This document shows, in pieces, positions 32,067-39,471 of a DNA stretch of 43,579 bases (the stretch's first letter is position 1; each line of letters begins with the position of its first letter). The translations under genes were made by a program, and so were the position numbers. Origin of the DNA: Synechococcales cyanobacterium bin59.metabat.ball.084 (lineage in GTDB: Bacteria > Cyanobacteriota > Cyanobacteriia > Cyanobacteriales > Chamaesiphonaceae); the NCBI GenBank assembly GCA_013297675.1, contig JAAFHZ010000017.1:1-43579 (forward strand), written 5' to 3'. The notes under the pieces are model-generated. The model saw only the letters and a program-made list of their open reading frames with translations, was not told where the DNA came from and searched no databases.

Positions 32067-32381
32067 ATGTTCGATCGGCAGGCAGAAAGTAAGGTCTATG
32101 ACAAGGTGTGCAATATTGTTGCTGATAATCTACACATCAATCGGGATTCGGTTTATGGGGGCTTTCAGTTTAACCGGTTTATCGAAAATTTAGCCTGTTA
32201 TCGAATTCAAAAATCTGGCAATCCCCACTTACTTTATTATCTTGAAGCTGTCAATATTTACTTTGATTTGTCTGAAGAATTTAAAATAGAATTCCCGGTC
32301 GAGCTGATGGAAAAAAATTCAATGACGATCGAAGACTTGGTGAAATATATTGAAGAGAACTGTGTAGCCAAGGCTCAGTAG
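32067..32381 (+). CDS. acyl-carrier-protein-like protein lacking the phosphopantetheine serine
   Basis: 104 residues from ATG 32067; the frame opens earlier at 31980 without resemblance. The second half follows the ACP pattern: Y-Y-L-E-A-V-N-I-Y-F-D-L-S-E-E-F-K-I-E-F-P, then M-T-I-E-D-L-V-K-Y-I-E-E-N, matching D-S-L-D-x-V-E-L-x-x-x-L-E-E-E-F-x-I-x-I-P and the final helix of ACP. At the D-S-L position the sequence is Y-Y-L, with Tyr58 in place of the modified serine. The N-terminal helix K-V-Y-D-K-V-C-N-I-V-A-D-N-L also fits. A non-modifiable ACP-like scaffold is the best reading; the role is unknown. Confidence 0.7.
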   Translation: MFDRQAESKVYDKVCNIVADNLHINRDSVYGGFQFNRFIENLACYRIQKSGNPHLLYYLEAVNIYFDLSEEFKIEFPVELMEKNSMTIEDLVKYIEENCVAKAQ

Positions 32382-32422
32382 GCTAAAAAAGCCAGTATTC
32401 TGAAAAATTAGAGTGAATGAGT

Positions 32423-32460
32423 AGCACTGTAATCCAAAGCTAGGATTGCAGTGCTTCTTC
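32423..32460 (+). terminator. hairpin after the ACP-like gene
   Basis: AGCACTGTAATCC (32423-32435) pairs with GGATTGCAGTGCT (32443-32455, one G-U pair) around a 7-base loop. Only TCTTC follows, so it is a weak intrinsic terminator or a stabilising hairpin. Confidence 0.6.
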
Positions 32461-32496
32461 ATCTCAAAAACTTAAGCAATGTTAAGAAATCTGCGA

Positions 32497-32518
32497 AAAA
32501 CTACATATTTGTAGTTTT
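32497..32518. promoter_or_regulatory. candidate operator upstream of the TetR-type gene
   Basis: AAAACTACA (32497-32505) and TGTAGTTTT (32510-32518) form a perfect palindrome with a 4-base centre, 89 bases before the TetR-type ATG. Close behind it is TTTGACA (near 32531-32537), a possible -35. TetR repressors often bind such palindromes over their own promoter; autoregulation is inferred. Confidence 0.5.
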
Positions 32519-32606
32519 AACTAGTGTAAAGTTTGACACAATCTTTTCCGTTCTCTCGCAAAATGTAAATTAATACGCAACTCAGCTACCATAGGGCTGA
32601 AAAAAC

Positions 32607-33215
32607 ATGTTTACAAAGATTAAGCCCGAGCAAGACACTCGCTCCAAAATTTTATCGACTGCGCGGAGCCTGTTTGCACATCGGGGCTACGACGGCACTA
32701 CGACTAAGGAATTAGCCGAAAAGGCTGGCATTGCCGAAGGTACTCTCTTCAGACACTTTACAAATAAGAAGGCAATTTTGGTGGAAGTGGCTACTCAGGG
32801 CTGGGTAGAATTATTGACCGATCTGTTGATGGAATTGAGCGAAATGGCTAGCTATGAGGCTATCTCTCAAGTTATTTACAAAAGAATGCTGCACTTAGGC
32901 AAAAATTACGAAGTAATGCGGGTTTGTTTTATGGAAGTGCAGTTTCACGCCGATTTGCGTGAAAAAATTCAACAGGAAGTAGTCACCAAAATGACCGATG
33001 TAGCCGAAGCTTTCTTTCAAACGGCGATCGATCGAGGAGTATACCGCCCGCTCAATGCCAAGGTAGTTGCTCAAGTGTTCTTAGGCATGTTTGTAATCGC
33101 AGGTTTCAGCCACGACACCATCATCAGCCCAGAATCTAACCACCAAGAGATGCGGGAGATGGCCGAAGGTCTAGCGGACATCTTCTTAAATGGGGTAATG
33201 ACCAGACCGGTTTAG
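32607..33215 (+). CDS. TetR/AcrR-family transcriptional regulator
   Basis: A 202-residue protein. The N-terminal helix-turn-helix reads I-L-S-T-A-R-S-L-F-A-H-R-G-Y-D-G-T-T-T, then L-A-E-K-A-G-I-A-E-G-T-L-F-R-H-F-T-N-K, the TetR consensus. The C-terminal ligand domain is helical and not assignable to a ligand class. The usual target would be itself and a neighbour; the adjacent genes are the RNA-repair enzyme Pnkp (convergent) and the ACP-like gene upstream. ATG 32607 gives the standard length. A palindrome upstream may be its operator. Confidence 0.93.
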   Translation: MFTKIKPEQDTRSKILSTARSLFAHRGYDGTTTKELAEKAGIAEGTLFRHFTNKKAILVEVATQGWVELLTDLLMELSEMASYEAISQVIYKRMLHLGKNYEVMRVCFMEVQFHADLREKIQQEVVTKMTDVAEAFFQTAIDRGVYRPLNAKVVAQVFLGMFVIAGFSHDTIISPESNHQEMREMAEGLADIFLNGVMTRPV

Positions 33216-33276
33216 CTAGGGTCGTTTTGGTCAGTTTTTTTAGGCAGTGTTTTTGGGCTTATTGTCTTTTGATTTC

Positions 33277-35850
33277 TTATAATCGAGGATCGATCGGCTC
33301 ACTCTCTAATGCCAACACCCCAAAAACACATTCATGAATTTGGCGCAGGGGTTGACGAGTCACAAACCTTTCTAGAGCCTCAATACCCAGAGCGAACTCC
33401 CGCAAAGCCAAAGCCCGCTTGGCTCCTAGTCCTCGCTGGCGCAATCGATCGAGGTATTCGGGCAAATCATATTCTGGGCCATAAATAATCCGTAGATATT
33501 CTGCACCCCGACATTTTACTGCTGGCTGAATTAATCCTTTCTCGCCCCGCTCTACAAAGTTCAGCGACTTTACTACTATCCCCTCACCACCTGCTGCGGT
33601 TAGGGCTTCCCACCATTGGATTGCTGCTGTCACAGCAGCGGTATCCTGAAGATCTACCACCCGGTGATTGGTAGCTAACAATAAGCTTGGGTCAGCCCCA
33701 CAGATCTTGCCGATTTGATCCATGTGCCAGCAGTGATTTTTATTGATATGCACCGCCCCATCGGTGGCCATAATGTGAAAAGGCGCGAGTTTAAAATCTG
33801 CGATCGAGTTCACATTCCAGCAATAGCGCCGGTAAGCATCTACATATTTGTGCGCCAAAGTCGATCGAGCCACTGTTTTGGCTAGTTGCTCGGTAACGGT
33901 GATGCCTCGATCGCTGGCTTGTTGTAAAAGCTGAGTGGCATAGTCTAAGCCATGAGTCGCTGCTGCTCCTACAGCCGCATATTGACCACGCAGTAAACCC
34001 TGCGCTTTCGCTGACCAGGGCATTAATTCACAGTCTAAACAAACCCACTCGGTATCTAGCTGCTGCCAAAAGTCACTATTGGTCAGAGCGGCATTGAGCT
34101 TGGTCAAGAACTCAGTTTCTAACTGGGTTTCAGTGAAAAATCGGCGACCAGTGCGGGTATAGCAAACCCCGATTCCTTCGCCCACAATGCCAAAATGCTG
34201 CTCGATCGCTGCTGCGTTTTTGCCGATCACTACAATCGCCCGCGAACCCATGTGCTTTTCTTCGCAAACTACTTGGGTGATGTTGTGTTGGTGATAGTAA
34301 TCAAACGCCTCGGTGGGATATTCTAAATAACTACCGTGGTTTGATGTCGCTACCGGTGACATAGTGGGTGGTAGATAGATTAACCATTTGGGATTCACTG
34401 CAAACCGACTCATTACCTCCAATGCGGCAATTGATCGATCGGCCTGAATAGTAATTTTAGGATGCAGTCGAGTTTCTAGAAAGCGTTTACCGGTAACGTC
34501 GGTAATATTCAACAAATCATCATTTTCTTGCTGCGCTGTCAGCGTCGGCTCATTGCCACCCAAAGGCTTAATGGGTTCAAAATAAACCCGTGCTGCCGGA
34601 ACCTGTACCAATTCTTGTTCTGGATAGCGCAAAGCGGTGAGCTTGCCCCCAAACACGCAGCCAGTATCAATATCGATCGAGTTATTTAACCACTCAGCCT
34701 CTCGCACCGGCACATGTCCATAGACTACCGTAGCTTTACCACGATAGTTTTGTGCCCAGTTAGCGCGTACTGGTAAGCCATATTCGTCAATCTCCCCAGT
34801 GGTTTCGCCATACATGGCAAAAGATCTCACAAACCCCGAGGTCCGTCCTTGGAGTTCTTCTTTTAGCCCAGCATGAGCGACCACTAGTTTTCCTTCATCT
34901 AAAACATAGTGGCTAATCAGTCCATCCAGGAATTTTTGCAGATCTATTTTATAGTCTTCGGCAACTTCTAGTGGAATGGCATCTAGTTCATCGATCGTCT
35001 GCTGTAAACCATGGCCGACGGTAACTTTCTTGCCTCGCAGATAGCGCATTAATTTGAATTCGTGGTTGCCACAAACACAGAGCGCACTATTGGCCGCAAT
35101 CATATTCCGCACCAGCTTGACTGTATCCAGATTGCGGATACCTCGATCGACTAAATCCCCTACAAATAATACTTTCCTGCCCTCGGGATGAGAGTACGTA
35201 GGAAATTCCCAAAAACCAGTTTCTTTTGCAGGTGTGGCCTGATATCCCAGCTTGCCCAGCAAGATTTCTAGCTCATCACAGCAACCATGAATATCACCAA
35301 TGATATCGAATGGCCCGGTTTCGGTTTTGCGGTTGCTCCAAGAGGGAGCGCGGACAAATTCTACCTGATCGATTTTCTCGACGCTGTTTAGCACATGGGC
35401 AAAGCGAAATTCTTTATCCAAAAAGCGCAAAGACTTCCGCAGGTTTTGGCGATGGCGCTCGACGACATGGATGCCAAAGTTGCGGTTGCCGCGTTGTTGG
35501 TTGCGATCGTGGCAAAGTTGAGCAGGCAGGTCGAAGGCAATTGCCACGGCGAAGCAGTGATAGTCTTTGGCGATTTGTAGTAGGGGCTTACGGTCTTCGG
35601 GTTTGACGTTGGTGGCATCAACTACGGTGAGGCGACCGGCTTTGAGACGTTTGGCTACGATGTAGTGCAGTAGCTCAAATGCTTCGCTAGTGACCGATTG
35701 GTCATTTTCATCATCAGCGAGGATCGATCGACAGTAATCTGATGAAATGATTTCGGTGGGCAAAAAGTGCTTACGGGCAAAGGAAGATTTGCCGGAGCCG
35801 GAAGCGCCAATTAGCACAATGAGTGATAGGTCGGGGATGGATATCTGCAT
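33277..35850 (-). CDS. pnkp: bacterial polynucleotide kinase-phosphatase-ligase (RNA repair)
   Basis: An 857-residue, three-domain enzyme. The kinase (about 1-170) has P-loop G-A-S-G-S-G-K-S-S and V-V-D-A-T-N-V. The metallophosphoesterase (about 180-430) has D-I-I-G-D-I-H-G-C, F-V-G-D-L-V-D-R-G, V-C-G-N-H-E-F-K, A-H-A-G-L and Y-G-H-V-P-V. The nucleotidyltransferase (about 480-857) has E-E-K-H-M-G-S-R with the AMP-accepting lysine. Order and size match Clostridium thermocellum Pnkp, which heals and seals RNA cut by ribotoxins. Normally it works with Hen1, a 3'-terminal ribose methyltransferase, usually encoded next door; no hen1 is visible here. Confidence 0.95.
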   Translation of the reverse strand: MQISIPDLSLIVLIGASGSGKSSFARKHFLPTEIISSDYCRSILADDENDQSVTSEAFELLHYIVAKRLKAGRLTVVDATNVKPEDRKPLLQIAKDYHCFAVAIAFDLPAQLCHDRNQQRGNRNFGIHVVERHRQNLRKSLRFLDKEFRFAHVLNSVEKIDQVEFVRAPSWSNRKTETGPFDIIGDIHGCCDELEILLGKLGYQATPAKETGFWEFPTYSHPEGRKVLFVGDLVDRGIRNLDTVKLVRNMIAANSALCVCGNHEFKLMRYLRGKKVTVGHGLQQTIDELDAIPLEVAEDYKIDLQKFLDGLISHYVLDEGKLVVAHAGLKEELQGRTSGFVRSFAMYGETTGEIDEYGLPVRANWAQNYRGKATVVYGHVPVREAEWLNNSIDIDTGCVFGGKLTALRYPEQELVQVPAARVYFEPIKPLGGNEPTLTAQQENDDLLNITDVTGKRFLETRLHPKITIQADRSIAALEVMSRFAVNPKWLIYLPPTMSPVATSNHGSYLEYPTEAFDYYHQHNITQVVCEEKHMGSRAIVVIGKNAAAIEQHFGIVGEGIGVCYTRTGRRFFTETQLETEFLTKLNAALTNSDFWQQLDTEWVCLDCELMPWSAKAQGLLRGQYAAVGAAATHGLDYATQLLQQASDRGITVTEQLAKTVARSTLAHKYVDAYRRYCWNVNSIADFKLAPFHIMATDGAVHINKNHCWHMDQIGKICGADPSLLLATNHRVVDLQDTAAVTAAIQWWEALTAAGGEGIVVKSLNFVERGEKGLIQPAVKCRGAEYLRIIYGPEYDLPEYLDRLRQRGLGAKRALALREFALGIEALERFVTRQPLRQIHECVFGVLALESEPIDPRL

Positions 35851-36018
35851 TTGGCGACATTAATTGGGCACGAGTGAATGTAGAGTTCTTCGCCGCTGAC
35901 TGTTGCCCCCTGAGAGAATTATGGTGTGGGTTGGAACAAGCGCGAAACAAGAATTGGTATCTGAACTAGCGGCTGTACGAGAGGAATATTGGTCGGGTAA
36001 TGTGCAGTTTGGTTCGGT

Positions 36019-36885
36019 TTAGCCCGGATCAATGCCAAGTTCTTGCAGTTTTGCTTTGAGTTGCTCAACTTCTTGTTTGGCAATAGCTGATTCCCGCTCT
36101 GCCCGTGCTGCCGCTTCATTTGCTTTTGTGGCTTCTTTATTTGCTCGTGTGACTTCTTCCTTTGCTCGTGTGGCTTCTTTATTTGCTCGTGTGGCTTCTT
36201 CCTTTGCTCGTGTGGCTTCTTTATTTGCTCGTGTGGCTTCTTCATTTGCTCGTGCGGCTTCTTCATTTGCTCGTGCTGTTGCTTCACCTGCACGCACAGC
36301 AGATTCTTGAGGAGTGGGAACCAATTCTCCATCAGGTTTAAAGAACCGCAGTTGACCGTCTAGTATTGCCAAATACAGCTCTAATGTCTCGCTCCATTTG
36401 CCTTGTGGTTGATTGGGGATTTCTTGGTAGCAATTGCCGATGAGCCGTAAGCCGACAAATTCTAGAGATTCAGGGTCGAACCAAAAATATTCTGGTGTAC
36501 GAAAACGATCTTGATAGAGCTGTCTTTTAGTGGTTCTGTCTACTTCGGCGGTTGATTCGGAGAGCAGTTCAATAATAATATCTGGGTATTTGCCGTCTTC
36601 TTCCCAAACCACCCAGGAGCGTCGAGGTTGGCGCTGGGTATTTTTTACTAAGAAAAAGTCCGGGCCGCGAAAGTCCCGATTTTTGAGCTGTTGGCGACTA
36701 AAGTAAACTGTCAAATTGGCTCCGATGAAAAAATCATCTCGATCTCGCCATAGCCATTCTAGGCAGCTTACTAATAGCATTGCTTGCAAATAGTGGAGAC
36801 TACTTTCCATTTCGGGTTCATCACTGGCCAACAGGTTGCTGTCGGGCAATAGGTTGGCAAATTCTTGGGAAGAGATAGTTGGCAT
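36019..36885 (-). CDS. Uma2-family (DUF820) nuclease-like protein with heptad-repeat tail
   Basis: 288 residues from ATG 36885; a TTG at 36900 is the other option. The first 190 residues are Uma2/DUF820, a PD-(D/E)XK nuclease fold: F-R-G-P-D-F-F-L-V at the metal-binding Asp, then Y-P-D-I-I-I-E-L-L-S-E-S-T with the E, and R-T-P-E-Y-F-W-F-D. The lysine of the E-x-K motif is not obvious, as is common in this family. The C-terminal 90 residues are A-R-A-N-E-E-A / T-R-A-N-K-E-A / T-R-A-K-E-E-A heptads, a coiled coil encoded by a 21-bp tandem repeat. Uma2 proteins are abundant in cyanobacteria; their function is unknown. Confidence 0.88.
   Translation of the reverse strand: MPTISSQEFANLLPDSNLLASDEPEMESSLHYLQAMLLVSCLEWLWRDRDDFFIGANLTVYFSRQQLKNRDFRGPDFFLVKNTQRQPRRSWVVWEEDGKYPDIIIELLSESTAEVDRTTKRQLYQDRFRTPEYFWFDPESLEFVGLRLIGNCYQEIPNQPQGKWSETLELYLAILDGQLRFFKPDGELVPTPQESAVRAGEATARANEEAARANEEATRANKEATRAKEEATRANKEATRAKEEVTRANKEATKANEAAARAERESAIAKQEVEQLKAKLQELGIDPG
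36119..36286 (-). repeat. 8 x 21-bp tandem repeat inside the Uma2 gene
   Basis: Eight contiguous 21-base units, each close to TTTGCTCGTGTGGCTTCTT plus two bases on the plus strand. Copies 1-5 alternate between endings TA and CC, giving a 42-bp higher-order unit. Because 21 is a multiple of 3, every frame of the repeat stays open or closed as a whole, so copy-number change keeps the gene in frame and adds or removes one heptad of the coiled coil. Confidence 0.92.
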
Positions 36886-37082
36886 AATTTTAGGTACCAA
36901 GTACGCGGTCTTCGAGCTGGTTTGTGGGTGAAAATCCGCTACCTGATTTTAGCTCAAAGTAATGTTGATCGAACCTGGTCACATGATGCCAAAATCTTAA
37001 GTATTTTAATAGTGTTTTGGATTAATTATGGTAGGTGGCGATCAAGAGATACTGGTAAAGCGTTTAATACAGCATTCTATTT

Positions 37083-37385
37083 GTGGCTACAGAACCATTG
37101 AGCAGCAAAACAACAACAGCAGCAGGCAACATATCCCTAGAGATTAAAAGTTTTACCAACACATCGGCAATCAGCGATTTCCATAGAGCTTTGGGACAAT
37201 GCTTAAATTACCAAATTATGCTGGAAGTCCATGATCCAGAACGTAGTCTCTATCTCGCTGTTCCCATTGATGCCTATGAAACGTTTTTCCAAACTAGCTT
37301 AGCTCAAACTTCGATTGCCCGATATCATCTTCAGCTAATTGTTTACAACCCAATTCTTGAGGAGATCGTCCAGTGGATAAAATAG
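37083..37385 (+). pseudogene. xisH: xisH, N-terminally truncated
   Basis: 100 codons matching the C-terminal two-thirds of XisH: L-E-I-K-S-F, A-I-S-D-F-H-R-A-L-G-Q-C-L-N-Y, L-Y-L-A-V-P-I-D-A-Y-E-T-F-F and Q-L-I-V-Y-N-P-I-L-E-E-I-V-Q-W. Full-length XisH is about 135-140 residues; the first 35-40, holding the conserved metal-binding Asp of this PD-(D/E)XK-like fold, are missing, and the stretch before L-E-I-K-S-F is Thr/Ser/Ala-rich and unlike the family. The only start is GTG 37083. xisI overlaps its end by 13 bases. It may be a dead gene or an expressed fragment. Confidence 0.75.
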
Positions 37386-37711
37386 AACTATATCGTCAAT
37401 CCATTCAGACTTTATTACAAGAGCACAATCGCCATTCGCCCAAAAATGGCGGTGATATTGAAAACGAGCTGCTCTTTGACCTAGAACGCGATCGATACCA
37501 GCTCATGCGAGTAGGGTGGCAAGAATTCAAACGTGTGTACCACACCGTCATGCATTTCGACATCAAAGATGGCAAAATCTGGATACAACAAAACATGACC
37601 GACGTAGATGTCGGTCAAGAACTTGTGAATATGGGCGTAGCAAAAGAAGACATTATTCTTGGGTTGCAGCCCCCTTATAAACGCCCTTACACCGGCTATG
37701 GCGTAGCCTAA
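37373..37711 (+). CDS. xisI: XisI-family protein (fdxN-element excision-controlling factor type)
   Basis: A 112-residue, full-length XisI. The N-terminal M-D-K-I-E-L-Y-R-Q-S-I-Q-T-L-L is followed by E-L-L-F-D-L-E-R-D-R-Y-Q-L-M-R-V-G-W, R-V-Y-H-T-V-M-H-F-D-I-K-D-G-K-I-W-I-Q-Q-N, and A-K-E-D-I-I-L-G-L-Q-P-P-Y-K-R-P-Y-T-G-Y. GTG 37373 has GAGGAG upstream, inside xisH. XisH and XisI are named for control of fdxN-element excision in Anabaena, but xisHI pairs are scattered throughout cyanobacteria without that element, and a toxin-antitoxin-like or nuclease-linked role has been considered. Here xisI remains intact while xisH is truncated. Confidence 0.92.
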   Translation: MDKIELYRQSIQTLLQEHNRHSPKNGGDIENELLFDLERDRYQLMRVGWQEFKRVYHTVMHFDIKDGKIWIQQNMTDVDVGQELVNMGVAKEDIILGLQPPYKRPYTGYGVA

Positions 37712-38110
37712 ACTAAAAACACTGTGCCGTTTGGGGCAATGCTGTGAGTTGATCAATGTTAAAGTCGAGCCAACCCAAGGCCAACAATAGCCACAGCATT
37801 GACCTTAGAGGAGTTTTTGGGATTTCCAGGAACCAAACCCGCTAGTGAATATATTGATAGTCAAAACTGTTCAAGATCTTTTCGCCTGGTTAATGTGAAA
37901 TTGGCATCTTGACCCCAATCGCCTCCATTTTCGTGCCGAGACACACCGCACAATTGAGAGAGAGATGCTCGACCGAAACGAAAGAACCCTTTGGGAAAAG
38001 TTAAGGAATATTTCATTTCTGGCACTGTGGGCATCGATCGGCCACCCACATCAAAACTCCGTGCTAACATTTTCGCTTGTAGGATAATTATTATATGCAG
38101 AGATAAAGCC
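37712..38110. promoter_or_regulatory. xisI-chlP spacer
   Basis: About 400 bases. They hold the Uma2 relic near the left end. From about 37,870 to chlP no gene, RNA or repeat was recognised. The chlP promoter should lie in the right part, where TAGGATAATTATTATATG (about 38,080-38,096) offers possible -10 elements close to the GTG start. Confidence 0.4.
37781..37866 (+). pseudogene. Uma2-family N-terminal relic
   Basis: In one frame the sequence reads A-L-T-L-E-E-F-L-G-F-P-G-T-K-P-A-S-E-Y-I, which is the well-known start of one Uma2/DUF820 subfamily (T-L-E-E-F-L-x-L-P-E-T-K-P-A-S-E-Y-I-D-G). Homology ends abruptly after D-S-Q, there is no in-frame ATG, and stops lie at 37760 and about 37913. 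It differs from the subfamily of the intact Uma2 gene at 36019-36885, so it is a separate, deleted gene. Confidence 0.7.
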
Positions 38111-39337
38111 GTGATATTAAGAGTTGCCGTTGTTGGTGGTGGTCCCGCAGGTTCTTGCGCGGCAGAAACCCTAGTTCAAGCCGGAATTGAAACCTATCTA
38201 ATCGAGCGCAAGCTAGATAACGCCAAACCCTGTGGAGGCGCAATTCCCCTCTGTATGGTCGAAGAGTTTAACCTGCCCCCAGAAATCATCGATCGCAAAG
38301 TGCGCAAAATGAAAATGATTTCTCCTTCTAACGTAGAAGTAAACATCGGCCAAACCTTGAAAGACGACGAATACATTGGCATGTGTCGCCGGGAAGTAAT
38401 GGACAGCTACCTGAGGAACCGCGCCGAGCAGCTCGGAGCCAAGCTGATCAACGGCACCGTCCATAAAATAGAAATCCCCAGCAATGACACCGATCCATAC
38501 GTATTGCACTACGCCGACCACAGCAGCGGCCAAGTAGCCGGTAACGCCCAAATATTAAAAGTAGACATGATCATTGGTGCCGACGGTGCCAACTCTCGCG
38601 TGGCTAAGGCGATCGATGCCGGTGATTACAATTACGCGATCGCTTTCCAAGAAAGAATCAAATTGCCCGAAGACAAGCTGGCCTACTACGAAGAACTGGC
38701 TGAAATGTACGTGGGTGACGATGTTTCCCCCGACTTCTACGCTTGGGTATTCCCCAAGTACGACCACGTAGCTGTGGGTACTGGCACCATGAGTCCCAAC
38801 AAAGACAGCATCAAGCGTTTGCAAGCCGGAATTCGCGCTAGAGCTGCTCACCGCTTAGAAGGCGGTCAAATTATTAAAGTCGAGGCTCACCCCATTCCCG
38901 AGCATCCCCGCCCGCGCCGGGTGGTTGGTCGGGTCGCTTTAGTTGGTGATGCAGCAGGCTATGTTACCAAGTCTTCGGGTGAAGGCATTTACTTCGCAGC
39001 TAAATCTGGCCGGATGTGTGCCGAGGCGATCGTAGAGTTATCTGAAAATGGCGCAAGGATTCCTCTAGAGCGGGAAATCAAAAATACCTACATCAAACGT
39101 TGGGACAAAGCTTATGGCTTGACCTACCGAGTTTTGGATATCTTACAAAAAGTCTTCTATCGTTCTGATGCAGCCCGAGAAGCCTTTGTGGAAATGTGCG
39201 ATGACATCGATGTGCAGAAGCTGACTTTCGACAGCTATTTGTATAAGACTGTGGTGCCTGCTAATCCATTGATCCAAATGAAGATTACGGCCAAGACGAT
39301 CGGTAGCTTACTCCGTGGTAACGCTCTAAAACCTTAA
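38111..39337 (+). CDS. chlP: geranylgeranyl reductase (chlorophyll/tocopherol/phylloquinone phytyl synthesis)
   Basis: A 408-residue FAD/NADPH enzyme that saturates the geranylgeranyl tail to phytyl. The dinucleotide loop R-V-A-V-V-G-G-G-P-A-G-S-C-A-A-E is at the N-terminus, followed by R-K-L-D-N-A-K-P-C-G-G-A-I-P-L-C-M-V, M-C-R-R-E-V-M-D, I-G-A-D-G-A-N-S-R-V-A-K, Y-V-G-D-D-V-S-P-D-F-Y-A-W-V-F-P and V-G-D-A-A-G-Y-V-T-K-S-S-G-E-G-I-Y-F. The match to cyanobacterial ChlP is very close along the whole length. GTG 38111 gives the family N-terminus; the open frame reaches back to 37991 without homology. A terminator follows. Confidence 0.97.
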   Translation: MILRVAVVGGGPAGSCAAETLVQAGIETYLIERKLDNAKPCGGAIPLCMVEEFNLPPEIIDRKVRKMKMISPSNVEVNIGQTLKDDEYIGMCRREVMDSYLRNRAEQLGAKLINGTVHKIEIPSNDTDPYVLHYADHSSGQVAGNAQILKVDMIIGADGANSRVAKAIDAGDYNYAIAFQERIKLPEDKLAYYEELAEMYVGDDVSPDFYAWVFPKYDHVAVGTGTMSPNKDSIKRLQAGIRARAAHRLEGGQIIKVEAHPIPEHPRPRRVVGRVALVGDAAGYVTKSSGEGIYFAAKSGRMCAEAIVELSENGARIPLEREIKNTYIKRWDKAYGLTYRVLDILQKVFYRSDAAREAFVEMCDDIDVQKLTFDSYLYKTVVPANPLIQMKITAKTIGSLLRGNALKP

Positions 39338-39365
39338 TCGATCGGCTTTAATATCTCAATAAGCA

Positions 39366-39403
39366 AAGCTCTCCAGAAAAAGTCTGGGGAGCTTCTTATT
39401 TCC
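39366..39403 (+). terminator. terminator after chlP
   Basis: AAGCTCTCCAGA (39366-39377) pairs with TCTGGGGAGCTT (39383-39394, one G-U pair) around a 5-base loop, followed by CTTATTTCC. It begins 28 bases past the chlP stop. Confidence 0.75.
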
Positions 39404-39471
39404 TCAGTAATGCGGAAGACATCCCTGTAGAGGTGGAGCTATTAGTGAAAGTCGATCGCAGGCCATCGTAA

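Noticed and set aside
35919-36332. Open frame of 137 codons rich in H-E-Q-M-K-K-P repeats
   Set aside because: It is the out-of-frame reading of the 21-bp tandem repeat in the Uma2 gene; the period is a multiple of three, so other frames stay open as well.
37861-38070. Minus-strand open frame of 69 codons upstream of chlP
   Set aside because: No domain, no ribosome-binding site, and it lies in the probable chlP promoter region.
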